Shown here one piece after another: positions 44,762-54,262 of a DNA stretch of 64,000 bases. A model generated the notes under the pieces. That model was not told the DNA's origin. It did not search any database and saw nothing but the letters and a program-made list of their open reading frames with translations. The DNA lies in assembly GCA_030323885.1 (NCBI GenBank), contig CM059186.1, forward strand, positions 166,157,417-166,221,416, read 5' to 3'. Numbering within the stretch: position 1 is the first letter of the stretch; the number at the start of each line of letters is the position of its first letter. This DNA comes from Branchipolynoe longqiensis. Lineage: Eukaryota > Annelida > Polychaeta > Phyllodocida > Polynoidae. Position numbers and translations under genes: made by a program.

Positions 44762-45540
44762 AGCTGCATAGTCCTATGAAAGCATAATCATCAAATATTC
44801 TAATTTAAAGCATTTATCTAGCTCCTATTCTATCAATCCAACTTATATACTAATGCACATGTATTTCTGCATAGAATGCAGTTTAATAGAACCTATTATT
44901 GCTGATGGGAGATGTGAGGAAGAAATTAAAAGAAGGATAACAATAGCCCGAACAACATTCTCCAAAATGTATAGAGTGTTAACATCAAGTAAGATATTAA
45001 TACAAACAAGGAAGCGTATTCTTCAGTGATATGTGTGGTCTACTCTAATGTATGGGGCAGAGACATGGACAATCTCCAAGAAAATGTACAAACGTTTAGC
45101 AGCATTTGAGATGTGGACTTATCGAAGGATGATGAAAATATCATGGACAAAGAAGATCACCAACAAAGAAGTTCTCAGAAAAATTTAAAATAAGAAAAGC
45201 TTGTTTGCCACTATACAGACAAAGAAACTTATTTATTTTGGCCACATCATTCGTCAGAGTTCAATATACCGTACATTGTTGGAAGGGAAGGTGAATGGCA
45301 GCAGAGGGAGAGGGAGACCAAGAACATCATGGTTTACAAATATTTCACAGTGGACAGGCTTGAATTATTCACAGTCTATCAGAACAGCACAACATCGGGA
45401 CAAGTGGAGAACCATTGCATCCAACCCTCGACTAGAGGATGGAACTATTGATTGATTGATTATTGCTGAAGCATATATTTTCAGAATCGACAACATTCTT
45501 TTCTCTGCTTCTTCTTTTTCTCCATGTTTTTTTTTACCTT
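44762..45540 (+). mobile_element. TTAA-type MITE split by a LINE
   Basis: TTAA at 44758-44761, left end AGCTGCATAGTCCTATG, body to CCTATTATTGCTGA (44905). It resumes after the LINE as ATTATTGCTGAAGCATA (45459 on) and then decays, so the right end is approximate. Confidence 0.75.
44906..45458 (+). pseudogene. 5'-truncated LINE (C-terminal reverse transcriptase region), broken
   Basis: Flanked by the perfect 11-bp duplication ATTATTGCTGA (44895-44905 and 45459-45469) and ending in (ATTG)n, a microsatellite tail. In one frame from 44916 it encodes the C-terminal part downstream of a LINE reverse transcriptase: YGAETWTISKK, then RMMKISW, then YFGHIIRQ, then GRGRPRTSW. These are landmarks I associate with RTE-like and related non-LTR elements. 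Two in-frame stops (one TGA, one TAA, the latter just before 45190) leave only 45201-45455 open. It is a dead fragment that inserted into the TTAA-type MITE. Confidence 0.85.
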
Positions 45541-46020
45541 CTAATTTGTCATCATCAACATCATCTATATTACCATCACCATCTCCATCTTTATTTCGTT
45601 TGTGTTCCCATCATTAGACTTCGTACCTGTATGTGATTAGTTGGGGGTTATGTTCTCATGTATATTTCCCGTGTATTTAGGTCAAATAGGCATCATGATA
45701 CCTGAGCCTTAATAGACCGACACACACTCTCTCCCCTCCAATCTAGCTTCCAATAGTCGTTGGGCGTGTGTTGTGATATTAAAGCAGGACACAACAAAAT
45801 GTTGTAAGATAGATCACTCGTTGTGATTCCCCAGTTTGATCCAAGCAATAAGTCAACTGGTGTGAAATAACCAGAAGCACTGTCAGATGAAACACACTTT
45901 AACAACTGCAATTTCCTAAATTCCCCTGCTACAATTTCTGTTCAATATAGTTCTAAAACCAGACGGGCAGTGTGAGTTGCTTGCCCCTGATTCTCCCGAC
46001 CTTCACCGGGTGGTATATGG
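45541..46020. other. non-coding stretch
   Basis: CATCATCAACATCATC-type patch at 45549-45590 and a decayed SINE-A2 head scrap near 45958-46005. No exon recognised. Confidence 0.4.
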
Positions 46021-46349
46021 TGGTGGCCGAATCGGTAGAGCGCAGGATTCCCGTGCGGGTGATAAAGAGTTTGCTTCCCAGTCGAGTCAAACCAATGACT
46101 TATCAAATTGATACTAGTCACTTCCCAGCCTGACGCTCGGCATTAATAGGATAGGGCAAGGACTGGCTAGCTCAGTGTCAGGATAATGTAACTGAGTGGG
46201 ATATCGGGTCATGGTGCCTGTGTCCTGATTTCCTAGTTGGGAAGCACTATAAAGTCACCATGAGTATGAATTTTCATAGGTCGTTACCCATCCTGATATG
46301 ACCTTAGATGTTGCCAGGATGTAAAACTCCAACAACCAACAAACCAACC
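46021..46349 (+). mobile_element. SINE-A copy, near full length
   Basis: GGTGGCCGAATCGGTAGAGC head, GAGTCAAACCAATGACTTAT linker, complete body, and the GATATGACCTTAGATGTTGC end with a CAACAACCAAC tail. Confidence 0.92.
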
Positions 46350-46529
46350 CGAGGTTCTAGGCTTTACGTCGGCGCCGAACGTGGTCGTGGAAGTGGTTGG
46401 ATTTGTTGGGGAAACCCTTCATGTTATCAATTGGCAGATCGTGCTCCACTGCCCATACTCAGTTCATATGAGCAGTTGCGTGGGTGTAATCATTAGTGTA
46501 GTGTCGTCACAGTGTGGGCGTGTTGGGAC

Positions 46530-47235
46530 AACGCGAATAGAGGGAGGTAGAGAAGGGGGAGGGGTAGGGCGGAGGATGGGCAGGAGGAGGGGCAAGGATT
46601 AAGGGCGAGGAGGAGGGGGAAGGGGGAGGGGGGGGGAGGAGGGGGCAAGGAGTAGGGGGGAAGGAGGAGGGGGAATGAGGAGGGGGATGGAAAGAGGGGG
46701 AAGGAGGACGGGGAAGGAGGACAAGGACGAGGGGAAGGACGAGGGGGAATGAGGGCGGGGAAGGGAGGGAGGGAGGAGGAGGGCGGGAAGGAGGAGGGGG
46801 AAGGAGGACGGGGAAGGAGGACGGGGAAGGAGGGGGGAAGGAGGAGGGGGAAGGAGGAGGGGGATGGAGGACGGGGAAGGAGGAGGGGGAAGGTGGAGGA
46901 GGGGGAGGAGGGGGAAGGAGGGGAGGAGAAGGGGGAGGGAGGAGGGGGAGGAGGAGGGGGATGGAGGACGGGGAAGGAGGAGGGGGGCAAGGAGGAGGGG
47001 GATGGATGGTGGGGGAGGAGGGGAAGGAGGAGGGGGAAGGAGGAGGGGGAAGGAGGAGGGGGAAGGAGGAGGGGGAAGGAGGAGGGGGAAGGAGGAGGGG
47101 GAAGGAGGAGGGGGAAGGTGGGCGGGGAAGGAGGAGGGGGAAGGAGGAGGGGGAAGGAGGAGCGGGGAAGGAGGGCGGGGAAGGAGGGCGGGGAAGGAGG
47201 AGGGGGAAGGAGGAGGGGGAAGGAGGAGGGGGAAG
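46530..47235. repeat. GGAGGAGGGGGAA purine array
   Basis: About 700 bp of almost pure G/A on the plus strand, with a 12-bp GAGGAGGGGGAAG unit most regular at 47020-47120. Long Gly/Glu/Arg frames (plus) and Pro/Ser/Leu frames (minus) are artefacts. Polypurine mirror repeats of this length can form triplex (H-) DNA. Confidence 0.95.
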
Positions 47236-47260
47236 GATACACGCTGCCGTGACAATCACC

Positions 47261-47575
47261 GGACGCGGTGGCCGAATCGGTAGAGCGCAGGCTTCCCGTG
47301 CGGAAGGACGGGAGTTCGAATTCCAGCCGAGTCAAACCGATGACTTATTGTTGCTACCTAGCCTGGCGGTCGGCATAAATAGGATCGGGCAAGGACTGGT
47401 ATGCACAGTGTTGGGATAATGTGACTGTGTGGGATATCTTTATGGTGCTAGGAGCCTCGTCTCCCAGTGGGGCAGGACTATAAAGTTGTCATGATTGCAC
47501 ACTGTCACAAGTCTGTACATGTCCTCATAAGACCTTAGGTGTTGCTAGGATGCACAAGAGCAACCAAGGAAGCCG
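47261..47575 (+). mobile_element. SINE-A copy, near full length
   Basis: Best-preserved head in the window (GGACGCGGTGGCCGAATCGG, GGGAGTTCGAATTCCAGC), body with GGGATATC and the GACCTTAGGTGTTGCTAGGA end. It directly follows the purine array. Confidence 0.92.
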
Positions 47576-48365
47576 TAACAATCGTCAGTCAGCGAAGTTG
47601 AGGAACACCGTTGTTAGAATGTATCACAGTGGACAGGTCCAAAACCAAAGCTCATTGGCGTAACGTAGAATCTGTTCTCGGACATGTTCAGTTGGTTTTT
47701 TTTTAAAGGAGGAGGGAATGGGTTGAAAGTGCTAATTTGCAATAGTGGTCGTGTGTGGGCCAGGTAAACGCTGTCCCGGTCTCCATGACGACCCGGTATA
47801 ATTCATCCTCTAACGCTCAAATTGCCCCATAATGGCCACATTGGGCGACCCGGAACCAAAAGGTTCGCCTGCCCCCCCCCCCCCCCCCCGCCCTCCTCCT
47901 CCCACTCACTGCAGTCCGCATTCGCGCATGCACATGCGCATTGTTTACAAAAAAAGGACGCACATTGTTCGTCTGACAATGTCGTAGAGTGCGTCGTGTG
48001 TGCTGTCGTTTGAATGGTGCATTGTGGGTTGGATCGGGATGTGGGGTGGGAGTGGGGGTGTGGGGGTGTGGCTAAGGGTGGAAGTGGGAGTGGGAAGTTG
48101 TTGACCACCATCCACTATGACCTGACCACCCGGGATTCTGTGCAAACTAGCCTGCTGATGTCGGATCCGTGGAGATGTTTTCACGTGTCTAGAGACTGAC
48201 TGGCATGATCGTTGATGTTACTAGGACGTAAAACTACAGAAAATGAATAAGCAAACAATCCCTGTCCATCGTCAATAGAGCAAGCTTCATTTCTGAGGGA
48301 AACTGCTTTGTATTTGATCAATATGCCCATTTTTGTTATATATGCAGCTTTCGCCTCCTAGCATT
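47576..48365. other. non-coding stretch
   Basis: A poly-C run at 47872-47888, G-rich GGGTGTGG repeats at 48040-48090, and a small SINE-A 3' scrap near 48205. No exon recognised. Confidence 0.4.
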
Positions 48366-48680
48366 GGGCGCGATAGACCACAGGGTTCCAGGGCAGAATT
48401 TCGGGAGTTCGAATCCCAGCTGAGTCAAACAAATGACTTTTAGAATTGATACTCGTCATTATCTACCCTGTCGCTAGGCATTACTAGAATAGGGAACGGA
48501 CTGGTTAACACAGTGTCCGGATAATGTGACTGTGTGCGATATTAGGTCATGGTGCCATTAGCCTGGTATCACAGCGGGACAGCACTCTAAAGGGATGATC
48601 AGTTCCCACTCTCACAAGTCGGTACCTATCCTGATATTAACTTAGATGTTGCTAGGAGGAAAAACAATAACAAACAAAAC
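48366..48680 (+). mobile_element. SINE-A copy, diverged head
   Basis: GCGCGATAGACCACAGGGTT head with box B GGGAGTTCGAATCCC, linker GAGTCAAACAAATGACTT, body and CTGATATTAACTTAGATGTT end. Confidence 0.85.
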
Positions 48681-48759
48681 AATCGCCTCCCAGCAATCCC
48701 ACCATCCGACCATCCCGGCATCCAGGCAATCCTTGACCTTCATTGTTCCTCTCCTCCCT

Positions 48760-49592
48760 TCTTGTCCCTATTATCGCCTCCTCCCCTTGACGTTCCTCTC
48801 CATCTCTCTCTCTCACTCTCTCTCCCACTCACACTCTCCCCCTTTCACTCCCCCTCCCCCTCTCCCTCACTCTCCCTTTTCCCTTCCCCCTCTCCCCCTC
48901 TCTCTCCCCATCCCTCGCCCTCTACCTCTCTGCTGTCACGCCCTCTCCCTCTCTCTCCCTCCCACTCTCCTCTCCTTCCCAATCTTTCTTCATCTCCTCT
49001 TCATCACCTCTTTCCTCCTACCCCTGTGTCTCTCCCTCTCTCTCCCTCTCACTCTCCTCTCATTCCCCCTCCTTCTTCATCTCTTCACCACCTCTTTCCT
49101 CCTACCCCTGTGCATCCCTCTTATCTCCTACTCCAGTTCCTCACCCCCCCCCCCCCCCCCCTTGTTCCGTTCCTTCGTGAATGCCATCTCCCTCTCCCAC
49201 TCACCATCCAGTACCCTCTCACTTTTGCTCTACTTTCCCTCTCCTCCTCCCTCTCCTCCCTCTTTTCTTCCTTCTCTCCCTGGCTTTTATCCTTGTTCTC
49301 CCCCCAGATCCGCCCTCGCTTTCTCCTGCCTTTGTTCTTCTACTCCTTTTCCTCACCCCTCGCCCCCCTCGCCCTCTATATATGTGAATGTTTATATGAA
49401 TATATATGAATATATATGAATATATGAGAATATATGCGAAAATATATGAATATGTATGAATATATATGAATATATATATGAATATATACATGGAAATATA
49501 TGGATATATATAGTTATATATGGATATATATGGATATATATGGACATATATGGATATATATGGACATTTATGGAAATATATGGACATATATT
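48760..49592. repeat. CTCTCCC array followed by (ATATATGA)n
   Basis: Pyrimidine-rich 48760-49372, including an imperfect duplication of TCACCTCTTTCCTCCTACCC with offset about 80 bp, and a poly-C run (49145-49161). Then (ATATATGA)n and (TATATGGA)n octamers at 49380-49592. Confidence 0.92.
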
Positions 49593-49862
49593 AGTCTGAA
49601 AACCCGGTGCGAACTGGCCGAATAGCGGTGTGCAGGGCATGAACGCGCAGTGGCGCTGCAGTAGCAGCCGGGGGGGGGGGGGGATCGATCCCATAGGGCC
49701 GTATCAGGCCAAACTACATTAATTTTCGTTGTACACACGAGAAATTTACTGGGCAGTAATAAATAGCACAATAATCAAGACGACCCACTCCGCCTATTTA
49801 TACAATGATAAGTGATTATCCTATCTATAAAAGGAAGAGGGCCTGACACTCTGTTGATAATT
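49593..49862. other. non-coding stretch
   Basis: A G-run at 49670-49682. CCGCCTATTTATACAATGAT (49791-49810) resembles 19040. No exon recognised. Confidence 0.4.
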
Positions 49863-50146
49863 CAGGGATGAAAGATTTCCGCGATTTCGCGGATTTCCGG
49901 GATTTTTCAGTCCCGCAGCACCATCAGCATATATTACTAATATGTGGTGCAGACGCCACAGCACTATCAGCGTTTGAACCATGTGATACTACTATCACAT
50001 GGTTCAAATGGCGCAGCACGATCAGCGTATTCCAATATATATGAAACCCAACTTCCGAAAATTTTCTGCGATTCCCTGACAATGCTAAACCTATGGGAGG
50101 ATATCAGCATTTCCGCTTTTTTTCCCGGAGACCACTTTCATCCCTG
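49863..50146. mobile_element. 284-bp MITE with 6-bp target duplication (copy 2)
   Basis: Ends CAGGGATGAAAGATTTCCGC and, inverted, CAGGGATGAAAGTGGTCTCC, with the perfect duplication ATAATT at 49857-49862 and 50147-50152. It shares interior motifs with copy 1 (25503). The centre holds a perfect 16-bp inverted repeat, TTTGAACCATGTGATA at 49973-49988 and its reverse complement at 49993-50008, with a 4-nt loop that copy 1 lacks. Confidence 0.9.
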
Positions 50147-50152
50147 ATAATT

Positions 50153-50549
50153 TGCCGCCGGCGTTTGTTGATTTGTTAGTACAGCGCACCCTCCCCAGGC
50201 ACAGATTGCCCAGCAGCCCGTGACGTGTCCGTGACGTGTCCGTGACGTCACATGACGACGTCTGGCACGGCTTGTAGACGCAGCCAGGCGGGCAATCACC
50301 AACACCATCAGCCGTTAAAGATCAACATGATCAATTGTCACGTGGGCTTGCTCTTATCGGTCTGCATGGGTGGTAAATGTGTGTGGGGGCGGAGTAGGGG
50401 ATTTACAGCTCGGGGTGGGTGGGTGGGTGGATGTGTGAGAGGCTTAGCACAGTCAGGGATTAGTGTGAAATATAGTATGTACACACGAGAAGCAGACGCC
50501 TACCTCGTTTATCAATGCTCTTTTAAAGTGCGATATTATTTAAATATTT
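50153..50549. other. non-coding stretch with CRE-like cluster
   Basis: GTGACGTGTCC is repeated at 50220-50241 and leads into TGACGTCA (50243-50250), a perfect CRE/ATF palindrome, then ATGACGACGTC. The (GGTGG)n patch at 50415-50431 precedes the assembly gap. No exon recognised. Confidence 0.5.
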
Positions 50550-51049
50550 NNNNNNNNNNNNNNNNNNNNNNNNNNNNNNNNNNNNNNNNNNNNNNNNNNN
50601 NNNNNNNNNNNNNNNNNNNNNNNNNNNNNNNNNNNNNNNNNNNNNNNNNNNNNNNNNNNNNNNNNNNNNNNNNNNNNNNNNNNNNNNNNNNNNNNNNNNN
50701 NNNNNNNNNNNNNNNNNNNNNNNNNNNNNNNNNNNNNNNNNNNNNNNNNNNNNNNNNNNNNNNNNNNNNNNNNNNNNNNNNNNNNNNNNNNNNNNNNNNN
50801 NNNNNNNNNNNNNNNNNNNNNNNNNNNNNNNNNNNNNNNNNNNNNNNNNNNNNNNNNNNNNNNNNNNNNNNNNNNNNNNNNNNNNNNNNNNNNNNNNNNN
50901 NNNNNNNNNNNNNNNNNNNNNNNNNNNNNNNNNNNNNNNNNNNNNNNNNNNNNNNNNNNNNNNNNNNNNNNNNNNNNNNNNNNNNNNNNNNNNNNNNNNN
51001 NNNNNNNNNNNNNNNNNNNNNNNNNNNNNNNNNNNNNNNNNNNNNNNNN
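50550..51049. other. assembly gap (500 N)
   Basis: Exactly 500 unknown bases, the conventional length for a gap of unknown size. It removes the 3' part of the retrotransposon gag frame and whatever followed it. Open frames reported across it are meaningless. Confidence 0.99.
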
Positions 51050-51656
51050 ACCGTTGACAATATGCTGCCACTGTCTCACCCTCATTCTGTACCATAGTCA
51101 TTACTATACTTTTTAAGTGAGTTTTCTCATCAGCAGTTAACAAAGTTCTAGCAATTTCCTCCTTTATATCATTCCATGACCTAGCACCTTTAACTGTGAA
51201 AGCAGTGAATAACACTTCATGCAGTGTGCCCGTTGCATTAGAAAGTGCAAACCGAATTATATCCAGGTCAGAAACATCAGCAAGAACACCAATCCTCTCA
51301 ATAAGATCTACCCACTCTCTCAATGCACCTCTGTCAGTACCGTCCAGCATAGGCACAGACTTTCCATATGCTTTTAGAGCTCTTATCTTGGCTTCACTGC
51401 TTTTATGCTCTAAACTAGCTAACTCACGTTTTTCTCTACGTTCTTCTCTTTCATAGTCAGCTTCAGCATGTTCAGTAACCTCCAGTACCCTTTCTTCATT
51501 TTTTTCAGTTAGGTTCTCTATGCTATCTGCCATAAACTTAGTCCATGCTTCTAATCTATCACAATCATCACTCAAAATTCCCAAATCTACTTGGTTCTGT
51601 AACCACAATCCAAATTGTTCACGCAAAGCATCCTCCTTTAATCGTGTTCTAGGCAT
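51050..51656 (-). CDS. LTR-retrotransposon gag-like protein, cut by gap
   Basis: About 202 codons from the ATG at 51656 to the gap. The protein starts MPRTRLKEDALREQF, continues with a charged, probably coiled-coil segment (about residues 65-95, Glu/Arg/Lys-rich), then a capsid-like region: a segment with WVDLIERI, a later WNDIKEEIARTLL and, near the gap, GETVAAYCQR. That order (tryptophan-containing helix, W..I...I...L, then a gEsv.aY..R stretch) is typical of Gypsy-type gag capsid domains. An upstream in-frame extension exists, but the ATG at 51656 gives the plausible start. No nucleocapsid zinc knuckle, protease, reverse transcriptase or integrase is visible, since the gap follows. The element is read as a transposon gene, not a host gene. 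Confidence 0.7.
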
Positions 51657-52685
51657 TGTGAATGTGTAGTGTGTATTGTGTAGTACAAGTGTATTTAAAT
51701 ACAATATATTCAATAATATATTAACCCACCACAAGTCAAATATATTTAAATACGATATATCAACCTACCACAAGTCAAATGTATTCAAATACGATATATC
51801 AACCTACCACAAGTTAAATGTCTTTACATACAATACACAATATATCAACTTACCACAAGTCAAATATATTTTAATACAACATGTTAACCTACCAGAAGTT
51901 AAGTATTTTTTTCCACGCTATTGAAATCCTCCTTGTAGCGGGTCAATGGGAAATTTAGTGTGTTGCGTAAAGCGCGGTAGAAACAAAGTCAAAGAATTGT
52001 ATCCAACCGATAGAATTTACCTGTAACGTAGCAGAAAAGTGAAAAGTCTCTCCGTATGTATTAATACGCTCCTATTTACTCCAAGGTTAAAGAAAATTAC
52101 CGAAAGTAGTCCGAAAATGAAACAATTCTTGCGGCGACACGAGGCTTCAGACAGACGATAAAACTGTAATATTACAGTAATATCAACGTCCAAGACTAAT
52201 GTAACCCTTAAGAAAAGACTCTTTCGTCGGAAATTCGTCGACAAAGTAATTTACTTCAATTTAATCCTTGCAAAAAGTAAAAAGAATAGAGAATCAAATA
52301 GAAGAAAACAACTTATCCACTCCAAACAACCCACCAGTCGCAGTCTATGTCAAGTCCTTAAATCTCTCAACCTCAAGAAATTTAGAATTTAAAATAGCAT
52401 ATCAAATTAAATGAAATAAAAATACTACAAATATAATATAGTTTCTATTAAATAATTCTAGTACTACTCCTAACGTCAAAAATGAAACTACATGTGTATT
52501 GAAGTCACACCACGTGCGTTCAAATGATCCACGTGCGTTCAAAAATAACAGTAGTCAGCTAACAATTAAGTAAAGAAATATAAATGTGTATTATAAAACA
52601 AATAAAAAGAAAATGCTACTGAAACATACCGAAACTATTCAACAAACTCTGTATAGTCAGTACTAAACAATCTCGGTAGTTTCTC
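51657..52685 (-). other. retrotransposon leader with tandem repeats
   Basis: About 1 kb between the PBS-like site and gag. At 51670-51910, five imperfect units of about 45-50 bp (CCTACCACAAGTCAAATG, TATTCAAATACGATATATCA) form a tandem array. The rest (51911-52685) is AT-rich, with no open frame of note. Confidence 0.55.
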
Positions 52686-52700
52686 AAGTCATGGTCGCCA
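52686..52700 (-). promoter_or_regulatory. primer-binding-site-like sequence
   Basis: On the minus strand TGGCGACCATGACTT begins three bases after TTTACA, an LTR-like CA end. A TGG start at this place is what a tRNA 3' CCA end would pair with. The primer tRNA was not identified. Confidence 0.55.
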
Positions 52701-52703
52701 TTT

Positions 52704-52990
52704 TGTAAACGTGCCGACTGGTGGTGTGGGTGGTGTGAACAGGTCAAGTGAAAACACTACAGGTAATAAAGGAAAACAGGGTAAGAAGGAAAAGTAAGAG
52801 AGTGAGACTCTCTGGTTTATTGCTTATATAGGTTCTCAAGATTCAAGATGGCCGTTGTCACATGATCCTATTCATCAATCACAGTACAATGCAGTGGTCA
52901 CATGACTCACTCCTCCAATCAGAGTACAATGCAGTGGTCAATGATCATAACAATACCATGTTGGGGGGAGGGGGCATGTGAGGTGACTCT
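52704..52990 (-). mobile_element. 5' LTR of the retrotransposon (approximate)
   Basis: Minus strand, upstream of the PBS-like site. TATATAAG at 52823-52830 and AATAAA at 52816-52821 lie next to each other, followed by CCAGAGAGTCTCACTCTC, a compact promoter plus polyadenylation arrangement usual for the U3/R part of an LTR. Upstream, a direct repeat of about 30 bp (CAATCACAGTACAATGCAGT and CAATCAGAGTACAATGCAGT, near 52875 and 52915) could be an enhancer-like duplication. The left edge (U3 start) is not defined. No second LTR is visible in the window. Confidence 0.6.
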
Positions 52991-53204
52991 TCCAAAGACT
53001 GTTCTTAGTCAAACTCGGAAGTGACACTCCCTCTCAAAGACTATTCAATATACAAGTTCTACACTTAATGAATAATAGTTTACCAATTTCACACATCCCT
53101 CATATGCCTTTGGGTTTTTATATTTTAACATTTATCATTATATAGACAGTTTGTAATTTATTATAGTAACTTCACCTCGGTTCACATGTATTATATCGGA
53201 CAAT

Positions 53205-53345
53205 TTTACACACTGATAGTGCTGCAGGGCAGGTAGTACAATATTGGGATATGCTGATAGTGATGCAGGACATGTAGTACAATACTGAGATACGCTGATA
53301 GTGCTGCAAGGCAGGTAGTACTATATTCGGGTACACTTGTAATAT
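53205..53345. repeat. 44-bp minisatellite, block 1
   Basis: Three units of CTGATAGTGCTGCAGGGCAG, GTAGTACAATATTGGGATA. The same unit forms blocks at 54195-54262 and 55845-55985. Confidence 0.85.
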
Positions 53346-54010
53346 CTTGGGTCTCGGCCGTCAGAGCCCCAGATACCACTTACTCTTCCCCGGTGCCTTT
53401 TGACTATTGTCTGTCAGTTCCCACCTGATGCCCCTCTCAACAAACTCATAAGGAAGAAAGGGAAGACAAGTCACGCAAGATTGACAGTGAAGAAGTTGTG
53501 CTTTATTGGCATCAACTCCTGTTCACCTACTAGTGACCTATCACCCTCACTCCTTACCTACTGTCCACACAGATCCTCATTACTCTTGTTAGTGTGTAGA
53601 AGAATCAGTGCCTACAGCGCATTGAACCGGAGTTCCATGGTTGTTGCACACAGCTCAGTGCCTTTGGAATAGCTGCTGCTAGTTTGTGTATAGAAAGTTG
53701 AGCCTCTGACAGAGTGTCTGGGTTCCTGGACAAGAGAAGAGGTGGCTCCTGCTAGAGTACCTAGCCAAGAAGAAGTGAATGCCTAGAGTGAGGTCTATGT
53801 GTCAGGTATAAGGGATGCAGGTGACTGGGCCTCCCACAGCCAGCCAATCAGACACCCTATACAGCCTGGGGGCGACGCCCTAATAGGGGGCAGCTGTCAC
53901 TCAACCCCAGCTGCAGGTGGTGTCCATAATGCATGCAGGATGTCTGGGTGTGCTTGCCCATCAGCTCCATGGAAATAGGTAGTTGCAGACAGTTACAATA
54001 AACATATATT
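53346..54010 (-). mobile_element. possible LTR-like segment between minisatellite blocks
   Basis: On the minus strand this has a CCAAT-type box (inverse TCTGATTGGCTGG, near 53850), a TGTATAGG sequence near it, AATAAA at 53512-53517 and a TGGTATCTGGGGCTC site (53364-53378) that could be a primer-binding site. These suggest an old or solo LTR with some leader. No paired LTR, no clear TG...CA ends and no coding region were found, so this is tentative. The 90-codon plus frame at 53400-53672 has no recognisable domain. Confidence 0.3.
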
Positions 54011-54194
54011 AAAAATGTCCTTCCCCTCCACTTGCACTCTTACTGGTGCATAGAGGGAACATTTCACTAAACATTAACTGTCTCTTACATATGAACATCA
54101 TGTCATAATCTTGGGCACTATGTGTTATCATATTTTCCACATAGTCTCTTATGTCACACAGTGAGTGGGGCACCCATTACTTCTCTGTATTTTT

Positions 54195-54262
54195 TTACAC
54201 ACTGATAGTGCTGCAGGGCAGGTAGTACAATATTGGGATACACTGATACTGCTGCAGGGTAT
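54195..54262. repeat. 44-bp minisatellite, block 2
   Basis: One and a half units (ACACTGATAGTGCTGCAGGG, GTAGTACAATATTGGGATA). It is preceded by TTTTTTACACACTGATAG, as is block 1 at 53205, so the two blocks bound the LTR-like segment as direct repeats. Confidence 0.8.

Noticed and set aside
47261..47330. tRNA gene
   Set aside because: Good box A and B, but no matching acceptor stem was seen, and it continues into the SINE-A body.
46493..47419. Long frames on both strands (up to 280 codons)
   Set aside because: Generated by the GGAGGAGGGGGAA purine array and its complement.
50252..51097. 281-codon frame across the N gap
   Set aside because: Most of it is unknown bases. The frame is an artefact of the gap.
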